From contig DBTO01000034.1 of NCBI GenBank assembly GCA_002307095.1, positions 1 to 15,942 of the forward strand: a stretch of DNA of 15,942 nt. The letters are read 5' to 3'. The position numbers and the translations under genes were made by a program. Shown here piece after piece: positions 1-6,571 of this stretch. The DNA comes from Sulfurospirillum sp. UBA1314 (GTDB lineage: Bacteria > Campylobacterota > Campylobacteria > Campylobacterales > Sulfurospirillaceae). The notes beneath the pieces were generated by a model. It had not been told where the DNA came from and made no database searches. It was given only the letters and a program-made list of their open reading frames with translations. Each line of letters opens with the position of its first letter. Position 1 is the first letter of the stretch.

Positions 1-143
1 ACGCCTAGATCTACCGAGCCTAAGACGTACTCTTTGGTCATCGTCTGTAAAAATTTTGCTTCGTCAATAGAACATTTAAGGTGCTCATAAATCTTTGATG
101 TTTGAACCGTTTTACTCTCTAAAAAATCTACCAAATACTGCAA
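1..143 (-). CDS. Unrecognised protein, N-terminal part only (runs off left edge)
   Basis: An open frame on the minus strand runs from a TTG at 143 to the left edge without a stop (47 codons seen). It starts MQYLVDFLESKTVQTSKIYE and ends at the edge with GSVDLG. There is no in-frame ATG until codon 35, but the TTG has AAAAGG seven bases upstream, a good ribosome binding site. The frame stays open upstream of the TTG only to a TGA near 192-194. The residues 13-33 could form a helix-turn-helix-like pair of helices, but this is weak. It lies about 100 bases after the acyl-CoA ligase on the same strand. I do not recognise the family. It could also be a gene with a damaged start. Confidence 0.45.
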   Translation of the reverse strand, partial: MQYLVDFLESKTVQTSKIYEHLKCSIDEAKFLQTMTKEYVLGSVDLG

Positions 144-179
144 TACAAAGCCTTTTAATCCATAGTGAAAAATTGTTAG

Positions 180-195
180 ATGACCGTGAGGTCAT
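180..195. promoter_or_regulatory. Perfect inverted repeat ATGACC-GTGA-GGTCAT, candidate operator
   Basis: Six-base arms flank a four-base centre, 37 bases upstream of the TTG start at 143. No T-tract follows on either strand, so it is not an intrinsic terminator. Its symmetry and place ahead of the left-edge gene suit a binding site for a dimeric regulator. As RNA it would be a hairpin with a GNRA-type loop (GUGA on the plus strand). Role is inferred from position only. Confidence 0.35.
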
Positions 196-246
196 ATATG
201 ATGACAAGATGATGATAAAATAACCCTTTGATTAAAAAGTTAATCT

Positions 247-1815
247 CTATTTTTTACGTAATATTCCACCATTTTGGACTTTCTCTTTTAACACACGCTT
301 AAGAACCTTGCCCGTTGCATTCTTTGGAAGCTCTTCAACAAAGTAAATATGCTTCGGTAACTTGAAATTTGCCAAATGTTGCTTAAGATACGAACGTAAT
401 TCTATTTCATGGAGTTTCTCGCCCTCTTTGGGCTGAATAAAGGCTAAAACGTCTTCATCTTTGGTTTGTTCATCACGCACACCAATGACGGCAACCGCAT
501 CGACACCTTCGTATTTATAGATCACTTCTTCGATTTCTCTGGGGTAAATATTGATGCCTTTAGAGATAATCAAATCTTTTTTACGATCCACAATGTAAAT
601 AAATCCATCGCTGTCTTTTTTGCCCAAATCACCCGTGAGCAACCACCCATTTAAAATCGTCTCATCCGTAGCATCAGCATACCCTAAATAGCCTTGCATC
701 ACGCAATCACCCTTCACCATAATCTCGCCCACTTCGCCAGTTTTGACTTCCATTCTCTCTTCATTGACGATTTTCACTTCATAGCTTGGAAGGGGCAATC
801 CAACCGAGAGCGGTTTTTGGTGATTCAAACGGTTCACACATACCGCAGGCGAACACTCACTGAGTCCATAGCCTTCTAAAAGCGTCGCTTTTTTAAACTT
901 GGCGTTAAAATCATTCAGCGATTGCTCACTGAGTGGTGCACTACCTGAAATAAAAATACGCACGTTATTGAACCACATAAAATACCATGGAATCTTTGCT
1001 TTTAAAAGTGCGTTGTATAGGGTTGGAACGCCCAAGAAAATGGTCACTTGTTTGAGCAGGGTTTGCTTAAGCACATTGGCAAAAGGAAAGACGGAACGAA
1101 CAATGACAATGCTTGAACACGTAAACATTGGAAGGAGTACCATAATGGAGAGTGTAAAGCTGTGAAACATCGGTAAAAAAACAATGAAGCGATCTTTACA
1201 TGTAATTTGAAATGATTCCGCTCCAGCAATAGCATTAGAGAAAATATTGCGGTAAGAGAGCATCGCACCTTTGGGTTTTCCTGTTGTTCCTGAGGTGTAG
1301 ACAATGCAGGCGAGATCATCCAATTTTGGTCTTTTGATTCCATACACATTTTTGTCCGCATGGGTCTCAATTTCGCTAAAACTGTAATTACGTTCATCCA
1401 AATGAGGATAATCATCGCACCAAATAATTTTTTCGATAGAAGTTGTGTCGTATAAATTTTTGGTTTCATTGGACAAGGAGGCTGAGCAGATCAGCATTTT
1501 GGCACTGCAGTCATTCAAGATATACTCAAACTCCTCTTTTTTCAAAAAGGTATTTAACGGGACTGCAATCGCTCCAAGTTTGGTAATCGCAAAGAGAGAG
1601 ACAATAAATTCTACAGAATTGCTCACAATCATGGCAATTTTCTCACCATGCTTAATACCACTAAATTCTAAAAAACAGGCAAACGTATCGATCTTCTGCT
1701 TAAGCAAAAGATACGATACTTTCTGATTTTCCATAAAAATAGCTGTCTTTCTAGGGTCATTTTTAGCATTTGCTTCCATGACCTCATAAAAATTTTGATA
1801 CGGATAGCTGAGCAT
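247..1815 (-). CDS. Acyl-CoA synthetase (AMP-forming), fatty-acid–CoA ligase type
   Basis: A cytoplasmic enzyme that would activate a carboxylic acid with ATP to an acyl-adenylate and then to acyl-CoA. The 522 residues fit the ANL superfamily throughout. The ATP-binding loop TSGTTGKPKG is at 174-183, YGLSEC at 316-321, TGDL at 394-397, the hinge region DRKKD at 410-414, and PKNATGK near the C-terminus carries the expected catalytic lysine K503. The start ATG at 1815 is two bases after the stop of the FadL-type channel gene, so the two are translationally linked. The pairing suggests a fatty acid or other hydrophobic acid as substrate, but the exact chain length or an aromatic substrate cannot be told from sequence. 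No other beta-oxidation genes are present in the window. Confidence 0.9.
   Translation of the reverse strand: MLSYPYQNFYEVMEANAKNDPRKTAIFMENQKVSYLLLKQKIDTFACFLEFSGIKHGEKIAMIVSNSVEFIVSLFAITKLGAIAVPLNTFLKKEEFEYILNDCSAKMLICSASLSNETKNLYDTTSIEKIIWCDDYPHLDERNYSFSEIETHADKNVYGIKRPKLDDLACIVYTSGTTGKPKGAMLSYRNIFSNAIAGAESFQITCKDRFIVFLPMFHSFTLSIMVLLPMFTCSSIVIVRSVFPFANVLKQTLLKQVTIFLGVPTLYNALLKAKIPWYFMWFNNVRIFISGSAPLSEQSLNDFNAKFKKATLLEGYGLSECSPAVCVNRLNHQKPLSVGLPLPSYEVKIVNEERMEVKTGEVGEIMVKGDCVMQGYLGYADATDETILNGWLLTGDLGKKDSDGFIYIVDRKKDLIISKGINIYPREIEEVIYKYEGVDAVAVIGVRDEQTKDEDVLAFIQPKEGEKLHEIELRSYLKQHLANFKLPKHIYFVEELPKNATGKVLKRVLKEKVQNGGILRKK
1196..1205. repeat. TTACATGTAA palindrome, copy 1
   Basis: Exact copy inside the acyl-CoA ligase gene, read there as part of codons for I-T-C-K. 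Confidence 0.7.
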
Positions 1816-1817
1816 CT

Positions 1818-3044
1818 TTAAAACTTATATTTGAAAGATGCTGTCACTAAATGGGCAGAGGAGTCGGTAAATGTACCATAAGGTGCTGTTGTATTGGAAA
1901 CAGATCTATTGGTAACGGTTCGGTCTTCTTTATCATCATAAAGATACGCTAAGCCCATTTTGAGATTTTGAGTTACTTTATATTCAAAGCCTATAGAATA
2001 AAGTTTGGCATCCGAATCAGGAAGTTCAAATCCAAGTGTACTATCAGGAACCGGTGATTTATCGATCGCAAAACCAACCATCATTTTAAGATTATCGGTG
2101 CATTGGTGACTTAGTCCAATACGATAGGCATTGGAATCTTTCCAATTTTTTCCAATAGGTCTATCAAATGTTGCCAAACTTCCACTAAGCGCATAATCAT
2201 AGTCAAAGTCTAAATCTTTGTAAGATGACCAATACGTTCGCTCATAAACAAATTCTACGGTTGTTTTATCATACGTATACGCAGCTGCTAATGCCAATGA
2301 GGCAGGAAGAGGAATCGATACACTAGCTCCACCTCCAGGGTATGAGGAGCCACCATAACCATTTAATGTTGCATCGCCTTCAACGGTTAAATCTACCTTT
2401 GAACGATACGTTGCTGCCAATGTAACATCTTTAATCGGTTTGTAACTGAGCGCTACGTTATAACCAAAGTCAATTGAATCTCCCGTCAAATCTCTAGAAG
2501 TTGTAACGGCAGGATAGTTACTTTTAACAACACCATCGGTGTAAACGCCACGTAAACCAAAACCAATAGAGAATTGATCGGTCACCAAATAACTTACGGT
2601 TGGATTGACTTCAATAACTTTGAGTGTAAACTCTTCAGCAGTTCTTTTAGCAAAAGATTCATCCCAACGTTTTGAAAGTCCAGCAGGAGCGGTAATTGAG
2701 AGACCATAACGCCAATTGCCTACCATCGGAGAGACATAATGCAAATTCGGCATTAAAAACTTCTCTTCTTTAGAATCGCCACTATAAGCACTATTGAGTG
2801 AATCTGTGTAACTTACTTCTGGAAGATTGATATAGGTCAAAGCAACCTCAGTATAAGCGCCATTTTCCATAAAAGACATGTTCGCAGGGTTGTAATAACT
2901 TGCATCGGCACCATTGGCACCTGCTACATACGCCGCACTGAGCGCTACTGAGTTTAAAGATTGTTCAGGGATACGGTATCCTGAAGCCAAAAGCGTCGCT
3001 GCACTCAAACTGAGTAACGTAGCAACTCTTACCGTTTGTGTCAT
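1818..3044 (-). CDS. FadL/OmpP1/TodX family outer-membrane channel
   Basis: A probable outer-membrane beta-barrel that lets long-chain fatty acids or other hydrophobic compounds diffuse in. The 408-residue protein has a Sec signal peptide (hydrophobic 5-20, cleavage probably near LLA-SG at 20-21). The family's N-terminal hatch region follows: GYRIPEQS at 22-29, then YYNPANM with the NPA motif at 52-54. The rest alternates polar and hydrophobic residues, as in strands, and the protein ends in an aromatic residue (KYKF), the usual outer-membrane insertion signal. TAAGGA lies six bases before the ATG. It starts 19 bases after nfo and is followed after two bases by the acyl-CoA ligase, the expected partner for trapping an imported acid as its CoA ester. 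Confidence 0.9.
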   Translation of the reverse strand: MTQTVRVATLLSLSAATLLASGYRIPEQSLNSVALSAAYVAGANGADASYYNPANMSFMENGAYTEVALTYINLPEVSYTDSLNSAYSGDSKEEKFLMPNLHYVSPMVGNWRYGLSITAPAGLSKRWDESFAKRTAEEFTLKVIEVNPTVSYLVTDQFSIGFGLRGVYTDGVVKSNYPAVTTSRDLTGDSIDFGYNVALSYKPIKDVTLAATYRSKVDLTVEGDATLNGYGGSSYPGGGASVSIPLPASLALAAAYTYDKTTVEFVYERTYWSSYKDLDFDYDYALSGSLATFDRPIGKNWKDSNAYRIGLSHQCTDNLKMMVGFAIDKSPVPDSTLGFELPDSDAKLYSIGFEYKVTQNLKMGLAYLYDDKEDRTVTNRSVSNTTAPYGTFTDSSAHLVTASFKYKF

Positions 3045-3063
3045 AGGTTGTCCTTAAAGTGTT

Positions 3064-3906
3064 TTATTTGGCAAGACTATAAAGCAGAGCAATTTCTTCT
3101 GCCCATATAGAATCATCGATCGTTTCAAGCACTAAAGGAATGTCATCCATACGTTCATCGTTCATGATAAACCTAAATGGCTCTAACCCTAATTTCCCCT
3201 TGCCAATAGAGTCATGTCTATCAACGTGAGTCCCCAAATCAGGCTTAGAATCATTGAGATGCATCCCTTTGAGATACTTAAATCCGACGATTGTAGCAAA
3301 TTTTTCCATCGTTTGCCTATAAGCCTCTTCACTTCTGATATCGTAACCTGAGGTAAACAGATGGCAGGTATCGATGCAAACCCCAACACGCTCTTGATCG
3401 ATAGAATGCTCCATAAGATAGCCTAGGTGTTCCATTTTGTAACCCATATTGCTTCCTTGCCCTGCTGTGTTTTCTACAACCAAGCTCACACTGCTTGTTT
3501 GACGTAACACTTCGTTCATGGAAGCGCTAATAAGCTCCAAACATGCCTCTTCGTCTATCTGTTTGAGATGGCTTCCTGGATGAAAATTGAGTTTATCAAG
3601 CCCCAAAGCTTCACAGCGTTTTACCTCATCCAAAAAGGCATTCAACGATTTTTCACGTGCTTCAAGCTCAGGATGCCCTAGATTGATCAGATAGCTATCG
3701 TGTGGCAACACATGTTTGGGTAAAATCTGCGCACGTTCAAGCTCTGCTTTAAAACGGTCAATTTCTTCTTGCGTGAGCGATTTACCTTCCCATTGACGCT
3801 GATTTTTCGTAAAAAATGCAAACGCTTTGGCACCAATTTTTGTGGCATTGATGGGAGCATTAAAAACTCCGCCACTCGCACTCACATGTGCTCCAACAAA
3901 TTTCAT
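3064..3906 (-). CDS. nfo: Endonuclease IV (AP endonuclease)
   Basis: A cytoplasmic, zinc-dependent DNA-repair enzyme that cuts 5' of abasic sites and trims blocked 3' ends. The 280 residues match the family along the whole length, and every metal ligand known from E. coli Nfo is present at the same residue number: H69, H109, E145, D179, H182, H216, D229, H231 and E261. Other signatures are HVSASGG at 7-13 and VENTAGQGSN at 144-153. AAAGGA precedes the ATG by five bases. It follows the lipoprotein gene by nine bases and precedes the FadL gene by 19. Its place in an operon with a Fur-like regulator fits a stress-response role, but this is inference. Confidence 0.96.
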   Translation of the reverse strand: MKFVGAHVSASGGVFNAPINATKIGAKAFAFFTKNQRQWEGKSLTQEEIDRFKAELERAQILPKHVLPHDSYLINLGHPELEAREKSLNAFLDEVKRCEALGLDKLNFHPGSHLKQIDEEACLELISASMNEVLRQTSSVSLVVENTAGQGSNMGYKMEHLGYLMEHSIDQERVGVCIDTCHLFTSGYDIRSEEAYRQTMEKFATIVGFKYLKGMHLNDSKPDLGTHVDRHDSIGKGKLGLEPFRFIMNDERMDDIPLVLETIDDSIWAEEIALLYSLAK

Positions 3907-3915
3907 ATGATTCCT

Positions 3916-4398
3916 TTATGGTAGTGGTTTTAGGCGTATCAAAATACCATTTTTAGTATCTCTAAAAGTGAGGTTTGAGCCTTCGATTTTGTAGATAAGA
4001 TGGCTGTTTGGACGTTCGATATCTTGCTCAAAACCGCTAGAAGTTTGGCGCAGATTTTGCCCTTCATAAATAGGCTTTTTAGCGATAATTTCCTGCATCA
4101 ATTCCGCGTAATGTTCGTCTTGAAAAAACTGCTGATTGAAAGAGAGTTTATCCAAACATCGTCCTTCTAAACAGATGGTGTTTCCCATAATTTCAAGATT
4201 AAAGAGCACACTCCCCGCGGTGAAAATTTGCACATTGGTGTAGTCATTCCCTTGGTTAATAAAGCCCGTATCCGAAAGGGCTACTTGCTTATTTTTAATA
4301 GTAATCACATACGTTTCAGAAGAAGAAATCTCTTGTTTGAATGCACATCCACTCAAAAAAAGCAGGGCTAATAAGCTTACATGTAAAAGTTTTTTCAT
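3916..4398 (-). CDS. Putative lipoprotein of unknown function
   Basis: A 160-residue protein with a clear type II signal peptide: positively charged MKK, a hydrophobic stretch, then the lipobox LSGC with the lipidated cysteine at C18. The mature part is about 140 residues, with a possible disulfide pair C76/C81 around TICLEGRC, and ends in a predicted strand-rich segment (LTFRDTKNGILIRLK). I do not recognise a domain. The ATG overlaps the TGA of the Fur-like gene (ATGA), with GGAG eight bases upstream, so the two should be translationally coupled. This makes it likely that the lipoprotein is made together with the regulator and nfo. It would sit in the inner or outer membrane facing the periplasm. 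Confidence 0.8.
   Translation of the reverse strand: MKKLLHVSLLALLFLSGCAFKQEISSSETYVITIKNKQVALSDTGFINQGNDYTNVQIFTAGSVLFNLEIMGNTICLEGRCLDKLSFNQQFFQDEHYAELMQEIIAKKPIYEGQNLRQTSSGFEQDIERPNSHLIYKIEGSNLTFRDTKNGILIRLKPLP
4377..4386. repeat. TTACATGTAA palindrome, copy 2 (near-copy TTACATGTAC at 4411-4420)
   Basis: The exact copy lies within the signal-peptide codons of the lipoprotein (L-H-V-S). A one-mismatch copy lies 24 bases away in the end of the Fur-like gene. Confidence 0.65.
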
Positions 4399-4766
4399 TC
4401 ATGACACTCCTTACATGTACCTTTTAAAACAATGCTTGTCACTTCGCCCTCCACGTTGCCAAGATCAACTTCCATGCAGGTAATTTTATGGCACTGCTCA
4501 CAGATAAAATGCGCATGCGTTGTACTGGAAAGCTCAAAATACCATTTACGATCATCCGACTCGAACTTATGCACCATACCTAACGCTTCAAACTTAGCGA
4601 TGTTGCGGTAAAACGTTGCTTTGTCCATTACCACGCTCATTTTCTCTTTGATTTGTTCGTAACTAAGAGGGCTGTTAGCCACTTTGAGTACCTCTAAAAT
4701 CGAAGCACGTGCGGTTGTAAATTTGATGTCGTATTCTTGAAACACTTTTTGAAGCTGTTCGCTCAT
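4395..4766 (-). CDS. Fur-family transcriptional regulator (short form)
   Basis: A metal-dependent DNA-binding repressor of the Fur/PerR/Zur family. The N-terminal winged helix covers about 1-75, with the recognition helix region DKATFYRNIAKFEALGMV at 48-65. The C-terminal half has HAHFICEQC with C89 and C92, and CKEC with C118 and C121; the two CXXC pairs fit the family's structural zinc site. At 123 residues it is shorter than usual Fur (about 135-150), with a compact dimerisation domain that ends right after the second cysteine pair. This leaves fewer histidine and acidic ligands for a regulatory metal. GAGGA precedes the ATG. It is the first gene of the five-gene unit, so it may regulate that unit itself. 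Which metal or signal it senses cannot be told. Confidence 0.85.
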   Translation of the reverse strand: MSEQLQKVFQEYDIKFTTARASILEVLKVANSPLSYEQIKEKMSVVMDKATFYRNIAKFEALGMVHKFESDDRKWYFELSSTTHAHFICEQCHKITCMEVDLGNVEGEVTSIVLKGTCKECHE

Positions 4767-4781
4767 GGTTTCCTCTTTGGT

Positions 4782-4830
4782 ATTGGTATCTGAGAAATAG
4801 TATCCAATTTTTTTTCATATCCGGATGAAA
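4782..4830. promoter_or_regulatory. Possible control region of the Fur-like operon
   Basis: The 103-base gap before the Fur-like gene contains two inverted repeats: ATTGG (4782-4786) with CCAAT (4804-4808), and a bulged palindrome at 4813-4830 with TTTC/GAAA ends around ATCCGGAT. Read on the minus strand, TTGGATACTAT could hold a -10-like element (GATACT). The A-run on the minus strand is not a terminator tail. A binding site for the Fur-like protein here is plausible but unproven. Confidence 0.3.
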
Positions 4831-4869
4831 CGTCGTAGGTAAATCAAGCTACTGTAGATTGACGAAAAA

Positions 4870-5775
4870 CTAGAGCGTACCCTTGCGTCTTTGATACTGC
4901 TCTATAAAGTAAGTTCCTAACTCGGCAATAAGCATTCCTACCAAAATCATCACGGCACCCCATATTTGCGAAAAGCTTAAGAGTTCATTGGCAAAAAAAT
5001 AACCAAAAACACCAGCACTGACAGGCTCTATGGTAAAGATAATGGCAGTTTTTGCCGCTGTCGTAAAACGTTGCATCGCTGTTTGTACCCAAAAAGCAAA
5101 GATGGTTGCAAAAATTACTGTAATGGCGATGGCATTCACAAATAACGCATCTGTTCGAGGAGGAACGATAGAGCCCTCCAGCACAAAACCTCCCACGAAA
5201 GAGCATATACCTACTGTTAAGAACTGAATGGTCACTAATAAATAAATATTGTGTTGACGGGAAAGCTGCCCTGTAAAAACGATATGCAATGCAAACATTA
5301 TCGCACAAATAAACGCATAAAACTCGCCCAAAGAAAAACCGATTTCACTATTGAGCGTTAGAAAATAGAGTCCAACAACAGCAATGAGCGCACCCAGTGT
5401 TGAAAAAACAGAAGTTTTTTGTTTAAAGAGAAGATAGGCAACAAAAGGAACCACAACCACGTTAAGCCCTGTAATAAATCCAACCGTTGAAGAGTACGTA
5501 TATGTCAGCGCAAACGTTTGAAAGGCATAGCCTAAAAACATGAAAAGCCCCAAAAGCATGCCCGCTTTTAAAACCTTTTTATTCATAAATCGAAGTTGTT
5601 TCAATGAAATGAGCGCCATTAAAAGCCCTGCAAGAAAAAAGCGCCAAAATAAAAATGTGTACACTGGTGTTTCATTCACAGCTGCTTGTACCACAAAAAA
5701 AGTACTTCCCCATGCTACGGCAACCATTAAAAGTAAGAAATCTGCACCCAATTCACGTAATTTATGACGTATCAA
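4870..5775 (-). CDS. EamA/DMT-family membrane transporter
   Basis: An inner-membrane protein of the drug/metabolite transporter superfamily, usually an exporter of amino acids or other metabolites. It is hydrophobic almost throughout, with about ten membrane segments in two EamA-type halves. Typical features are WGSTFFVVQ in the first helix, FWRFFLAGLL in the second, and the short charged C-terminal tail EQYQRRKGTL. An ATG at 5814 opens the longest frame, but I prefer the in-frame TTG at 5775: it has CGAGG about six bases upstream, the protein then begins MIRHKLRELGADFLLL as family members do (301 residues), and the upstream part would overlap a likely promoter. Substrate unknown. It stands alone, 103 bases before the Fur-like operon and divergent from the cytochrome gene. 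Confidence 0.85.
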   Translation of the reverse strand: MIRHKLRELGADFLLLMVAVAWGSTFFVVQAAVNETPVYTFLFWRFFLAGLLMALISLKQLRFMNKKVLKAGMLLGLFMFLGYAFQTFALTYTYSSTVGFITGLNVVVVPFVAYLLFKQKTSVFSTLGALIAVVGLYFLTLNSEIGFSLGEFYAFICAIMFALHIVFTGQLSRQHNIYLLVTIQFLTVGICSFVGGFVLEGSIVPPRTDALFVNAIAITVIFATIFAFWVQTAMQRFTTAAKTAIIFTIEPVSAGVFGYFFANELLSFSQIWGAVMILVGMLIAELGTYFIEQYQRRKGTL

Positions 5776-5897
5776 CACACACCTCGTCGTTAGATAAAAT
5801 CGGCATTGTAGCACAATGAAGTGTGGAAATACAGAGTACTTCTCTCAAAAGTTTTCTGAAGTAGAAAATTTTATTTACCTCATTTGTCAGAACATGC

Positions 5898-5919
5898 TAT
5901 AATCCAAATCTAGTATAAT
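5898..5919 (+). promoter_or_regulatory. Promoter region of the cytochrome c gene (two TATAAT boxes)
   Basis: Two perfect TATAAT hexamers at 5898-5903 (preceded by TGC, so an extended -10) and 5914-5919. A weak -35 (TTTACC) lies 18 bases ahead of the first. Campylobacterota promoters often lack a strong -35. The ribosome site TGGAGG is at 5942-5947, nine bases before the ATG. Confidence 0.65.
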
Positions 5920-5956
5920 ATTTTTATGACTATTTAATATTTGGAGGCTTTGAGTT

Positions 5957-6271
5957 ATGACGCAACATATTAAAATCTCTTTTTTTTCTATTTTTATGCT
6001 CTGCTCATTTTTACAGGCTGGGAGCAATGGTGAAACTCTTTTTAAACAGTGTGCCGGATGCCATGGACCCGATGGGCATAATAAAGCTTTTGGTAAAAGT
6101 GGCATCATTGCGGGGCAAAATGCTGAAGTACTCATCGAGAGTCTCAAATATTATAAAGAGACGGAGTTCAAAACGCACGGAACCTCTTTGGTCATGTCCA
6201 AGCAAGTTAAAAATATGAATATGGAAGATTTACTCGATATCGTAAACTATGTCTCTAAATTACAAAAATAA
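5957..6271 (+). CDS. Small periplasmic class I c-type cytochrome (c553-like)
   Basis: An electron carrier with one covalently bound haem, exported to the periplasm. The 104-residue precursor has a signal peptide (hydrophobic 7-19, cleavage probably after LQAG at 19-22) and one haem-binding motif CAGCH at 32-36, followed by GPDGHNKAFGKSG as in cytochrome c553-type proteins. The distal methionine is probably M80 (LVM) or one of M87/M89. The C-terminal helix DLLDIVNYVSKLQK is typical of class I folds. It has its own promoter and terminator and stands alone, so its electron donor and acceptor are not shown by context. Confidence 0.9.
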   Translation: MTQHIKISFFSIFMLCSFLQAGSNGETLFKQCAGCHGPDGHNKAFGKSGIIAGQNAEVLIESLKYYKETEFKTHGTSLVMSKQVKNMNMEDLLDIVNYVSKLQK

Positions 6272-6300
6272 CTTTTAAAATAGATCTAATGCCTTTTGGG

Positions 6301-6352
6301 GTCAAAACCTTGACAATTTTCTCTGTAATTATCAAGGTTTTGACGCTTTTTT
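6301..6352 (+). terminator. Strong intrinsic terminator after the cytochrome c gene
   Basis: A perfect 13-base stem (GTCAAAACCTTGA at 6301-6313 with its complement at 6332-6344), whose 18-base loop can pair further through AATT/AATT, followed by GC and six Ts. It works for the plus strand only. Confidence 0.9.
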
Positions 6353-6360
6353 ACATGTAA
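6351..6360. repeat. TTACATGTAA palindrome, copy 3
   Basis: Intergenic copy that begins inside the T-tract of the cytochrome terminator. Confidence 0.7.
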
Positions 6361-6393
6361 AAACCCCTTTATCTTACTTTTATATTCTACTGC

Positions 6394-6499
6394 TACAATT
6401 ATGCGCAACACCACTTACATATAGACTTCTTGCAAAACACATTTTGCAAGAAGAAAAAGCACCAAAGGTGCGTGGGCATTGCGTCTTTCAAACGCAGTG
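6394..6499 (+). other. Hairpin-rich intergenic segment, possible small or leader RNA
   Basis: No gene is visible here. A TGC-TACAAT box (6391-6399) could start a transcript near 6406. Downstream lie three hairpins in a row: a perfect 12-base stem CTTCTTGCAAAA/TTTTGCAAGAAG with loop CACA (6426-6453), a 5-base stem GCACC-AAA-GGTGC (6459-6471), and an 8-base stem with one G·U pair (6477-6499). None is followed by a T-tract on the plus strand. The series ends exactly where the -35 box of the ABC operon begins. It could be a structured RNA, a long leader, or protein-binding DNA. Confidence 0.35.
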
Positions 6500-6529
6500 T
6501 TGACGTAGTCTTTAAAGCTTTGCTATAAA
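6500..6529 (+). promoter_or_regulatory. Promoter of the amino-acid ABC importer operon
   Basis: TTGACG at 6500-6505, an 18-base spacer, then TATAAA at 6524-6529 preceded by TGC (extended -10). Transcription would start near 6536. The leader then has an 8-base hairpin at 6539-6557 (AGGGTTCT/AGAACTCT, loop GCA) just before the ribosome site GAAAGG at 6561-6566. Confidence 0.75.
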
Positions 6530-6571
6530 AACGTGTAAAGGGTTCTGCAAGAACTCTAATGAAAGGTTTGA

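Noticed and set aside
230..245. AT-rich hairpin GATTAA-AAAG-TTAATC just after the acyl-CoA ligase stop
   Set aside because: Only six weak A/T-dominated pairs and no T-tract on the minus strand, so it is not a convincing terminator.
1044..1469. 141-codon open frame inside the acyl-CoA ligase gene, same strand
   Set aside because: A shifted frame of a gene with complete family motifs; its own product has no recognisable features.
4985..5308. 107-codon frame inside the EamA transporter gene
   Set aside because: Shifted shadow with odd Cys and Tyr content; the transporter frame is intact across it.
6470..6490. Sigma-54-like promoter near TGGGCATTGCG
   Set aside because: The GG and GC elements do not have the required spacing, and a good sigma-70 promoter lies just downstream.
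6351..6571. Possible CRISPR or riboswitch in the hairpin-rich gap
   Set aside because: Hairpins differ in sequence with no regular repeat-spacer pattern, and no known riboswitch consensus is recognisable.
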